Positions 7,601 through 13,646 of a stretch of DNA of 13,646 nt are shown here, piece by piece. The stretch comes from Nitrospirota bacterium (GTDB lineage: Bacteria; Nitrospirota; Nitrospiria; Nitrospirales; UBA8639). The position numbers and the translations under genes were made by a program. The notes under the pieces are model-generated. The model worked only from the letters and a program-made list of their open reading frames with translations, did no database searches and was not told where the DNA came from. Within the stretch, counting starts at the first letter, position 1, and each line of letters begins with the position of its first letter. The stretch lies in assembly GCA_003228495.1 (NCBI GenBank), contig QIDY01000377.1, positions 1-13,646 on the forward strand, read 5' to 3'.

Positions 7601-7658
7601 GTCGTGTATAGGTACGGATGCCAAGGAACGTTGGGCTGGACTGTTTGAGCCTTTTGCC

Positions 7659-8774
7659 ATGATGACCGCCACAGAAAAAATCTCCGATAAATTCGAAAGT
7701 CCTGGGCTGCTGTTTGAATGGGGTCTCAAGAGTCTTCTCTTTGCGGCCTTTTTTGAGTTAGTGCTCTATCGGTTGGTTTCTCGCTTGGGAATGCATCTAG
7801 GGAAAGTAATGGACAAATATGAAGTGGTGCGAATTGTTTTTGTGACCTTGTCGGAAATAGGATTTGTCCTGTTGAACATGACTGCGATTCTTGTTTTTCT
7901 GATATTGGGTATTTTGCTTATACAAAAAATGCGGACCAAGCTGTGGGTCGGCCAATGGGATAAGGTGGTCATCCCTTTGGTTGCGGTTTTAGTCGCTTGC
8001 ACAATAGGATATTTGTTTTTCCCACCGGCCATGCTTGGATCGGTTGTCTACAATATCTTGGCATTTGGTCTTTTGGTTATTCTCTTGGTGGAGTATTGGG
8101 GGACACACCATTTGTTGAGTCAACGGATGATGGTAGGCACGTTTTTCCTGGGAATTACGGGCTGGCTCTATTATCAAACGATTTCCACGACGTATGGGTT
8201 GCTCGTTATTCTGGATGCCCCACCGTTGGTCCATGAAGCCAACCGGTTAGGTGAGGCCTTGATGGTGCTGTCCAGTATTTTAGTGTTTTGGGCCTATGGT
8301 AGTACCTCATTTTTTACCAAAAACAAAAAACAGCGCCTGTGGGGGCTTTCTCTCTTGATTAGTGGAGGAGGCGTATTCCTGCTTTTACTGTTTATGGATT
8401 ATTTCCTTTCTATTTGGAGCCCTGAAACGGCCCTGGAAGTCAGGAAGGCCGGTGAAGGCATCGGGTGGATTTTTCAAATGGGGATGGGGTATACCTTTTA
8501 TCTGCCGTTTGCCTTTTATGTGGCCGGGTTTACCTGTTGGGCCTATACCGTGATTAAATTGGTCCTGATCGGGCGATTGGCGGGTTATGGGCTTGGTCTG
8601 ATGTTCATGGCGGGTTATGCCCTCCAATTGTCGCATTTGACCTTGATGGTAGTGCTTGGGTTAATGTTATTAAATATCGATAAGCGAGGAAGCTTAGGAC
8701 GGCTTCGCAAGAAAATTCACGATGGACTTCTCTATCAACCAATTCGACCCGTATACGGGCAACCAACACAGTAG
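7659..8774 (+). CDS. Multi-pass integral membrane protein of unknown function (about nine helices)
   Basis: A 371-residue hydrophobic protein. Likely membrane helices lie at about 23-43, 66-88, 103-121, 127-146, 157-175, 198-215, 227-246, 277-304 and 309-339; the C-terminal 30 residues are basic and probably cytoplasmic. A histidine pair (HH, 150-151) lies in a loop and H326 falls within the last helix, but no heme-ligand, transporter or enzyme signature was recognised. The frame stays open back to an ATG at 7539 that overlaps the radical SAM gene; the hydrophilic extension this adds is unlikely. I prefer the ATG pair at 7659/7662, although no good Shine-Dalgarno precedes it, so the start is uncertain. 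It lies 58 bases after the radical SAM stop and 15 before the TPR gene, which suggests co-transcription. Family not recognised. Confidence 0.72.
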   Translation: MMTATEKISDKFESPGLLFEWGLKSLLFAAFFELVLYRLVSRLGMHLGKVMDKYEVVRIVFVTLSEIGFVLLNMTAILVFLILGILLIQKMRTKLWVGQWDKVVIPLVAVLVACTIGYLFFPPAMLGSVVYNILAFGLLVILLVEYWGTHHLLSQRMMVGTFFLGITGWLYYQTISTTYGLLVILDAPPLVHEANRLGEALMVLSSILVFWAYGSTSFFTKNKKQRLWGLSLLISGGGVFLLLLFMDYFLSIWSPETALEVRKAGEGIGWIFQMGMGYTFYLPFAFYVAGFTCWAYTVIKLVLIGRLAGYGLGLMFMAGYALQLSHLTLMVVLGLMLLNIDKRGSLGRLRKKIHDGLLYQPIRPVYGQPTQ

Positions 8775-8789
8775 GTAGGATATCAACTA

Positions 8790-9605
8790 ATGGAAGAACA
8801 ACAAGCTGGAAGCCAAACGATGGAAGCGCAACCCGGTGAAGAGCCCACTGAAGAACCGTCATTAACCGTTGATGAAGAAATTGCGGAACTGGAAAAACTC
8901 TTGGGTGAAGAGCCCGATGATTTTCAAGCGCGCTGCCGATTGGGTGAACTCTATTTCAATAAAGGTCGCATGGATGAAGCCTTGTCCGAAGTCAAAAAAT
9001 CTATTGAAATGGCGGAAGGTCTTCGGGTGGAAATGGATCGGTCTCTGGCGATGTATTACTCGAACCTCGGGACGATTTACGGAACTAAGGGGATGCTGGA
9101 TGACGCCACTGCGCAATTCATACGGGCATTGGAATTAAACGCCTATGATGTTTTGGCGTTGTTTAATGTAGGACGGTTGTACAACGACAAGGGCGAGTAT
9201 TTTCAGGCCAAAGAATACTTTGAGCGCCTCATTGAGATTTCGTCTGAAGATCCTATCGCCTGGTATAATTTGGCCGGTGTGTATGAAAAATTGGACGATC
9301 CCAAGATTTCCGATTTCAATACCTTGGATATGGCAATGCAGGCGTATATGAAAGTTTTGCAGTTTGACCCCAATCATTTGGAGTCGAGTTTTAAACTCAT
9401 GGAGATGGCCTTGAATCTCAAGAAGCCGGATATGGCGGTTAAAGTGATGGAAGATGCAGTCGACAACAATCCTGATGAACCGTTAGCCTATTATAATCTG
9501 ATCAACACGTATGAAAAGTGTAAGATGTTTGACCAAGCGGATGAGACGCGTAATCGTTTAAAGGAGCGATTTAGTAAACGTTCTCGGGAAACTGCAAAAA
9601 AGTAA
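8790..9605 (+). CDS. Tetratricopeptide-repeat protein
   Basis: A 271-residue soluble protein with an acidic, Glu-rich N-terminal tail (1-40) followed by about six TPR units: 42-75, 86-118, 119-152, 153-195 (with an insertion after KLDDPK), 196-228 and 229-262. Typical positions are visible, for example LGELYFNKGRMDEAL, NLGTIYGTKGMLDDA and YYNLINTYEKCKMFDQA. TPR arrays form a groove that binds partner peptides, so it may be an assembly scaffold for the neighbouring membrane protein, TatA substrates or enzyme subunits. No signal peptide is seen, which implies a cytoplasmic location. It sits 15 bases after the membrane-protein gene and 22 bases before tatA, with AGGTAGGA as a modest ribosome-binding site. 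The fold is certain; the partner is not. Confidence 0.85.
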   Translation: MEEQQAGSQTMEAQPGEEPTEEPSLTVDEEIAELEKLLGEEPDDFQARCRLGELYFNKGRMDEALSEVKKSIEMAEGLRVEMDRSLAMYYSNLGTIYGTKGMLDDATAQFIRALELNAYDVLALFNVGRLYNDKGEYFQAKEYFERLIEISSEDPIAWYNLAGVYEKLDDPKISDFNTLDMAMQAYMKVLQFDPNHLESSFKLMEMALNLKKPDMAVKVMEDAVDNNPDEPLAYYNLINTYEKCKMFDQADETRNRLKERFSKRSRETAKK

Positions 9606-9627
9606 TATCCTAGCAAGGAGATGGACT

Positions 9628-9948
9628 ATGTTTGGAAGTTTAGGCTTTACAGAACTGATTCTTATCTTGGTGATCGTCCTCATTATTTTTGGAGCAGGGA
9701 AATTGCCCCAACTCGGGGAAGGCGTCGGGAAAGCTATTAAAGGATTTAAAAAATCCGTTCAGGAAGCTGAGGCGTTTGATATTGATCCTCAAGCCCAGGC
9801 TCAAGAGGGAGCGACTGTTCCACCTAGCGTCCCTCCCCAAGTCTCCCAGCCTATCCAGGCTGCGGTTGTGGAAACCTCTTCACAGCCCCAACCTGAAGTG
9901 GCCCAAGCGGCACCTTCAGAGGCCGATGTCGCGTCATCTAAGGCCTAG
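9628..9948 (+). CDS. tatA: Twin-arginine translocase subunit TatA/TatE
   Basis: A 106-residue protein with the complete TatA layout: a short periplasmic N-terminus (MFGSLGFTE), one membrane helix (about 8-21), the FGAGKLP hinge (21-27), an amphipathic helix (LGEGVGKAIKGFKKSVQEAE, about 29-48), and a low-complexity Pro/Gln/Ala-rich tail. TatA oligomers form the conduit by which folded, cofactor-loaded proteins cross the inner membrane. AGGAG lies eight bases before the ATG. No tatB or tatC is adjacent, so this is a stand-alone copy, probably dedicated to nearby Tat substrates such as an NxrA-type molybdo-subunit. TatB is less likely, given the short helix and FG hinge. Family assignment is very confident; dedication to NXR is inferred. 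Confidence 0.93.
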   Translation: MFGSLGFTELILILVIVLIIFGAGKLPQLGEGVGKAIKGFKKSVQEAEAFDIDPQAQAQEGATVPPSVPPQVSQPIQAAVVETSSQPQPEVAQAAPSEADVASSKA

Positions 9949-10039
9949 GGTGGTAGAAATAGGGACAGTCAGGTTTTTCTTAAAGGTCAAGATGAAACTG
10001 TTTTGTTCGTTTTAGCTAAAGGGAAGAGGGTTTACTCAT

Positions 10040-11293
10040 ATGGGAACAGAGACCGTCGTAGAAGTGGATGTGATTGAAACGTTTGCAGGAAACGGGAAGT
10101 CTCGCAGTACGGGTGATGGGAAGCGAGCCGTTAAAGCGGGCATTCCTCTCCCCAATCAGGTTACCGTTGATCGAGAAGGGCGGTACCTCTACATTGCCGA
10201 ATGCGGTTCTGACCGGGTTCGGCGAGTGGATATGGAAACCGGCCTGCTCCATAATTTCGCCGGAACCGGCGAAACCTGCTACAGCGGTGATTACGGGCCT
10301 TGTGGGGAAGCAGGGTTGTATCTTCCCTTGGATGTGGCCTGTGATTCAAAAAATAATCTCTATGTCTGTGATTCCGGTAGTAATCGGATTCGAAAAATCG
10401 ATGGGGAAACTGGAATTATTACGACTGTTGTTGGCACTGGACAATGGGGATTTAATGGTGATGGACCTGGGTTAGAGGTGAATCTTACCTATCCGGCGGC
10501 CATTGTTTTTGACAGCCAAGATTGTCTTTACATTGCCGATACGCAAGCCCACCGTATTCGAAAATATGATATCGAGACAGGCTTAGTGACCACGATTGGT
10601 GGATGTTGGACTGAGGAAGATGATGAGCGAATCAGTCCGCTGACTGCGCAAAACTTAATCGTATTGTCTGGTGATGCGATTGGGATTGATTTTAGTAACG
10701 ACGAAGGATTGTTGCGCCCGAAATGTTCCGATGGATTGGATTTAGATCTATACTTGGATGATGGACAGCCGGCCATGGAATGCAAGTTTTATGATGTGGT
10801 GGGCATTGATATAGACAGCCATGGCGATCTATACATTACGGATAAGGGCACCAATCGCATTCGGAAAATCGATATGAAGACTGGTGTGGTTTCAACTATT
10901 GCCGGCGTGTGCCGGTATGGTTTTGATGGGGATGGCAAATTAGCCGTACAATCCATGCTGAATGTTCCAGAAAGTGCTGTTGTGGACTCAGAAGGGAATG
11001 TGTACATTTCCGATTCGATGAATCATCGGGTGCGAAAGGTTGATGCCCAAACGGGTATCATTACGACAGTAGTCGGCAATGGAGACAGTGGCTATGACGA
11101 TAAGAATATGGGTGGCTGTGGGGCCGCTCGCTTTGTCGCCAAAGAAGACGCAGGCATGTTGAAGCATGGGGATGGTCTGATGGCCACCGAGGCGATCGTG
11201 AACACTCCCTCCGGGCTGGCCTTGGACTCCCAAGGGCATTTATACATTTGTGAGCGAAATGAAAATAAAATTCGGCGAGTGAAATTGGGATAG
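10040..11293 (+). CDS. NHL-repeat six-bladed beta-propeller protein
   Basis: A 417-residue protein with six NHL-type blades near 38-66, 93-121, 149-177, 252-279, 307-335 and 388-415. Each shows the pattern of a (L/V)Y(I/V) strand followed by D/E-rich turn and RxR(K/R)(V/I/Y)D, for example LYVCDSGSNRIRKID, VYISDSMNHRVRKVD and LYICERNENKIRRV. Between blades are repeated (I/V)TT(V/I)(V/A)G(T/N)G-like loops with GDG motifs. An acidic insertion (about 190-250) separates blades 3 and 4. No signal peptide is visible, although many NHL propellers are exported; as annotated it would be cytoplasmic. The ATG follows a purine-rich GGGAAGAGGG. It is the last gene of the radical SAM run, 91 bases after tatA. 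NHL propellers mainly bind proteins or RNA; no enzymatic residues are claimed. Confidence 0.88.
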   Translation: MGTETVVEVDVIETFAGNGKSRSTGDGKRAVKAGIPLPNQVTVDREGRYLYIAECGSDRVRRVDMETGLLHNFAGTGETCYSGDYGPCGEAGLYLPLDVACDSKNNLYVCDSGSNRIRKIDGETGIITTVVGTGQWGFNGDGPGLEVNLTYPAAIVFDSQDCLYIADTQAHRIRKYDIETGLVTTIGGCWTEEDDERISPLTAQNLIVLSGDAIGIDFSNDEGLLRPKCSDGLDLDLYLDDGQPAMECKFYDVVGIDIDSHGDLYITDKGTNRIRKIDMKTGVVSTIAGVCRYGFDGDGKLAVQSMLNVPESAVVDSEGNVYISDSMNHRVRKVDAQTGIITTVVGNGDSGYDDKNMGGCGAARFVAKEDAGMLKHGDGLMATEAIVNTPSGLALDSQGHLYICERNENKIRRVKLG

Positions 11294-11593
11294 TCCAACC
11301 CCCTTGAATGTCATGACCAAATAGTCAAACTTCTTTTGGCTGGTGTAACGAGAACTGACTCGCCTTTCGTTTCCGTGAAATCCTTTTTCCTAAGCCACTG
11401 CAATGTTCTCACCGCTTTTTCGGCGCATACTCATCTGGGGTAAACGCCCTTCTACGTGAAAATGGTAAGATGGAATAAATGACGGTTTGCACATTGGTGG
11501 ATGTGTTGTGTTTTAATTGGTCATTAGAATTTTGAATAATCTTGTTTCAGGATCAGATAGTGTTCAATAAAGATAGGGTGAGGGCCGTTCAGT
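11294..11593 (+). other. Intergenic region before the second nxrC-like gene
   Basis: This 300-base gap holds no credible ORF and no strong terminator. Only weak hairpins are visible, for example CGAG/CTCG near 11350. A poor sigma-70 candidate is TTGAAT (11532-11537) with GATAGT (11556-11561) at 18-base spacing, four matches of six in each. No sigma-54 -24/-12 pair was found. Confidence 0.3.
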
Positions 11594-12460
11594 TTGAGTA
11601 AGGAATTCAGGCAGATCAGCACAATTGGGCTGAAGACCCTGTGGTTGTGGGGGACGATGGGTCTGGCGTTGCTCTTGGGGTTGACCTGGTATCAAGTCCC
11701 GTTGGTTAGTTCACAAAGCATGGTGGTTCGCGCCCATTTCCAAGAAGGAAAGGTGCCCTCACATCCTTCTGATCCGGCTTGGGAAACCGTCACTCCCCTT
11801 CCCCTCCCGTTAAGCGGGCAAATTATTACGCGGCCAGTCTGGCCAAATCCCAGTGTGCGTGTGTTATCCATTCGGTCGATTCACAATGGGAAAGAGGTTG
11901 CCTTTTTAATGGAATGGCAAGATGCCACAAAAAATGAATCATTAACCCCTGGGGTTTTCAGAGATGGTGCAGCCGTAGCTCTTCCCGTAGGTAATGCTCC
12001 CGCTTTCTTTTGCATGGGACAGTTAGACCATTATGTGAATATTTGGCATTGGAAAGCGGATTGGCAAAGCGATGTGGATCGCCGGGCCGCTCGAGCAAAA
12101 GAGTCGAAACGAAGAAAAAAGGGCCCACGTCGGTTTGAAGTGATTCCGCGCCGTCCTTCTTCGGTAGAGGATCTGATTGGAGGCGGATTTAGTACGTTGA
12201 CCAGTAAGCAACGTCAGGGGAGGATTAAGGGCCAAGCGGAATGGAAAAGAGGGCTATGGCGGGTGGTGATGAAACGACCCCTCACCGTGGATGGAGACGA
12301 TCTTGACAATGAAGCCATGCTCATCCCTGGTCGTCTGCAAGCAGTGGCCTTTGCGGTTTGGAACGGGGAAAGCCAAGAACGCAATGGACAAAAAGCTGTG
12401 GCGTCTTGGATGCAACTACAAATTGATCCTGTGAAACCCGTATCCGGGGGTTCTGAATGA
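11594..12460 (+). CDS. NxrC-like heme-b gamma subunit, second paralogue
   Basis: A 288-residue secreted protein, clearly paralogous to the product at 4566-5519. Shared blocks include PLSGQ-IT-P, NGKE, FRD, FCMGQ, VNIW-W-A-WQ, SSVEDL--GGFSTLT, WRVVMKR and AFAVW-G--ERNG. Both candidate heme-b ligands are kept: M141 (FCMGQ) and K227 (VVMKR). A hydrophobic segment (about 13-31) acts as signal peptide or anchor, with SSQ-S near 40-42 as a possible cleavage area. It differs from the first copy by a shorter middle region and a strongly basic patch (RRAARAKESKRRKKGPRR, 163-180). The likely start is TTG at 11594, with GGGTGAGGG upstream; no better start keeps the signal sequence. Its stop overlaps the next ATG (ATGA), so it is translationally coupled to the PDZ gene. 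Probable role: periplasmic heme-b electron carrier for an NXR-type enzyme. Confidence 0.82.
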   Translation: MSKEFRQISTIGLKTLWLWGTMGLALLLGLTWYQVPLVSSQSMVVRAHFQEGKVPSHPSDPAWETVTPLPLPLSGQIITRPVWPNPSVRVLSIRSIHNGKEVAFLMEWQDATKNESLTPGVFRDGAAVALPVGNAPAFFCMGQLDHYVNIWHWKADWQSDVDRRAARAKESKRRKKGPRRFEVIPRRPSSVEDLIGGGFSTLTSKQRQGRIKGQAEWKRGLWRVVMKRPLTVDGDDLDNEAMLIPGRLQAVAFAVWNGESQERNGQKAVASWMQLQIDPVKPVSGGSE

Positions 12461-12932
12461 TGAGGAGCCCACATTCTTTCAGGCTACGAATGGGACAACG
12501 GCTTTGTACAGGGGGAATGCGGATTTTGGTGCTTCTCTGTTTCTTGTGTATGGGTGTGACTCCTTTCGCCGTGGTGGCTCAATCGGTGAACGGGCAAATG
12601 ACTGAAGAGAAGGCCTTAGCGCTTGCCGAGCAGTTTGGAATCGATGTCGGGGAAGTTGATGAGGAAATCCAAGAATTTCTTGGGCTGACAAAAGCTGAAG
12701 GCGTGGTGGTTTTCGAGGTCATTGGGGGAACGCCAGCCGACTTATCCGGCATAAAAGTCAAAGCGGTTATTAAAGAAGTATTTTTGAAATTCGTACCTTG
12801 TTGGATTTGGGGAATGCGCTGGAAAAGACCCTACAAACGCAGAATTTTACGGTTGCAACGTATGAACCGATGACTGGGGTAGGGGTAACCGGGGGATTGA
12901 ATTTCCATTTTGTGCGTATTTTACAAGACTAG
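12457..12932 (+). CDS. Secreted PDZ-domain protein, reading frame broken by an apparent frameshift
   Basis: The first frame (12457-12873) starts in an ATGA overlap with the preceding gene, behind GGGGG. It encodes a signal peptide (hydrophobic core at about 21-40, likely cleavage near VVA-Q) and the first half of a PDZ domain: EGVVVFEVIGGTPADLSG then IKVKAVIKEV (81-108). After V108 the translation turns into a Trp/Arg-rich, non-homologous tail ending at 12873. In the -1 frame, from 12786, the expected second half of the PDZ domain appears: EIRTLLDLGNALEK, then TLQTQNFTVATYEP, ending VRILQD at a TAG (12930-12932), ten bases before the cytochrome start. The break lies at or near the T5 run 12781-12785, and one missing base (or four) would restore about 158 residues. 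It is either a real mutation or a sequencing/assembly error; the T5G context is not a canonical slippery heptamer. PDZ domains bind peptide C-termini, so it may help assemble the periplasmic complex. Confidence 0.75.
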
Positions 12933-12941
12933 TTGTCAAAC

Positions 12942-13646
12942 ATGATAAGCGGATTTAATGGTCGGAAGATATGGGGGTGGAACATTCCACTAGCTCTGCT
13001 TGGGGGTCTCTTGGTTACCCTTTGCCTTTCCGGAATCGTGGTAGCCCAAGAACAGCCGGCTTCTACCGAATCTGGCCCAACCTGGATGGAAGAGATTGAA
13101 AAGATCTTTATTCCATCCGACCAGTGCAAGCAATGCCACGACCGGCATTATGAAGAATGGAAGGGAATGCGTGAGCAGACCATGGATCTTAAAACCTTCG
13201 GTCGTGTGGATGGCGCCCTCTTGCATGGAACGGCGCTGACTTCTCCAGTCTTTCAAACGGTCCTTGGTCTGTGGCTTCAAACTAAGCCCGATGCTGGCCA
13301 ACGTAACCGCTGCCTTTCCTGTCATGTTCCGTCGGTCACCGTTTTCCCTCAACATACCGATCGAATTATTGCACAAGTCATGAAGGGAAAAAAACATGTC
13401 AAAGTGGAAGGGATTAGTTGTAGTGCTTGCCATCTAATATCCGGGACGCAGGAAAATCCTAATGGACATCCGACTTTTAAAATTTCTGCGGGTTCCACCA
13501 TTTTTGGTCCTTATGCGGACCCTAAAGAGAATCTTGTCCATCCCTCAAAGCAGAATGACATCTATAAAGGGGCACACTACTGTGCCTCGTGTCATTTTGG
13601 AAAAGTCAAAGATGTGATGCGGGAGGACATTCCTGGCCAAATTCTG
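12942..13646 (+). CDS. Secreted multiheme cytochrome c, 3'-truncated by the window
   Basis: An ATG at 12942 opens a frame that stays open to the window end (235 residues seen). A hydrophobic core at about 15-34 followed by VVAQE indicates a Sec signal peptide or anchor. Four CXXCH heme-c motifs are present: CKQCH (62-66), CLSCH (124-128), CSACH (160-164) and CASCH (214-218). More may follow outside the window. The CKQCHDRHYEEWKGM context resembles the cytochrome c554-type (Cytochrom_C554) multiheme proteins. The protein would accept or pass electrons in the periplasm, fitting an NXR electron-exit path with the NxrC paralogue upstream. It starts ten bases after the restored PDZ stop and has only a weak ribosome-binding site. 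Heme-c motifs are seen directly; the partner is inferred. The 3' end and total heme number are unknown. Confidence 0.88.
   Translation, partial: MISGFNGRKIWGWNIPLALLGGLLVTLCLSGIVVAQEQPASTESGPTWMEEIEKIFIPSDQCKQCHDRHYEEWKGMREQTMDLKTFGRVDGALLHGTALTSPVFQTVLGLWLQTKPDAGQRNRCLSCHVPSVTVFPQHTDRIIAQVMKGKKHVKVEGISCSACHLISGTQENPNGHPTFKISAGSTIFGPYADPKENLVHPSKQNDIYKGAHYCASCHFGKVKDVMREDIPGQIL

Noticed and set aside
10074..10475. A 133-codon plus-strand frame inside the NHL gene
   Set aside because: It is a frame shadow of the NHL repeats, which are clearly coding in the other frame.
11461..11510. Possible sigma-54 -24/-12 promoter near TGGAATAAATGACGGTTTGCA
   Set aside because: The GG and GC elements are 15 bases apart, not the required 10.
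12781..12786. Programmed -1 ribosomal frameshifting at the T5G site in the PDZ gene
   Set aside because: The zero-frame reading A TTT TTG is not an X XXY YYZ heptamer, five Ts are short for transcriptional slippage, and no clear downstream stem was found. A mutation or sequencing error is simpler.
1..13646. tRNA, rRNA, CRISPR arrays, insertion sequences or attachment sites
   Set aside because: No direct-repeat arrays, transposase-like ORFs, terminal inverted repeats or recognisable RNA genes were seen on either strand.

Overview
The window looks like part of a nitrite-oxidoreductase (NXR) accessory locus from a Nitrospira-like nitrite-oxidising bacterium. This rests on two secreted heme-b (ethylbenzene-dehydrogenase/NxrC-type) gamma subunits, a TorD/NarJ-type molybdoenzyme chaperone, a NapG/NapF-like 4x[4Fe-4S] ferredoxin, a dedicated TatA, and a multiheme cytochrome c, all on one strand. 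Base composition looks balanced to the eye, which would suit a marine Nitrospira lineage, but the organism is an inference. No nxrA or nxrB catalytic gene lies inside the window.

Layout. (1) Positions 1-209 hold the C-terminal Fis-type DNA-binding end of what is probably a sigma-54-dependent activator, cut by the window edge. (2) A convergent minus-strand gene (247-1338) encodes a seven-bladed WD40 propeller. (3) After a divergent intergenic region, a plus-strand block begins: an unrecognised HEXXH protein with two C-terminal CxxC pairs (1589-2587), the ferredoxin (2591-3223), the TorD-like chaperone behind a good sigma-70-like promoter (3491-4462), and the first NxrC-like subunit (4566-5519), closed by a strong rho-independent terminator (5581-5641). 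(4) A second run at 5828-11293 encodes a radical SAM protein with a CX4CX2C cluster motif, a nine-helix membrane protein, a TPR protein, TatA and an NHL-repeat propeller. (5) A third run starts at 11594: a second NxrC paralogue, a short secreted PDZ protein whose frame is broken by an apparent frameshift, and a tetraheme-or-more cytochrome c that runs off the window end.

Together the genes suggest a locus that builds, exports and wires a periplasmic molybdoenzyme. TorD would guard the Mo subunit before Tat export, TatA would supply translocase capacity, the NxrC proteins would carry heme b for electron exit, and the multiheme cytochrome would connect to the respiratory chain. The radical SAM/membrane/TPR/TatA/NHL run between the two NxrC genes is the least explained part and the best candidate for an undescribed maturation or assembly module. 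No RNA genes, CRISPR arrays, insertion sequences or attachment sites were seen.
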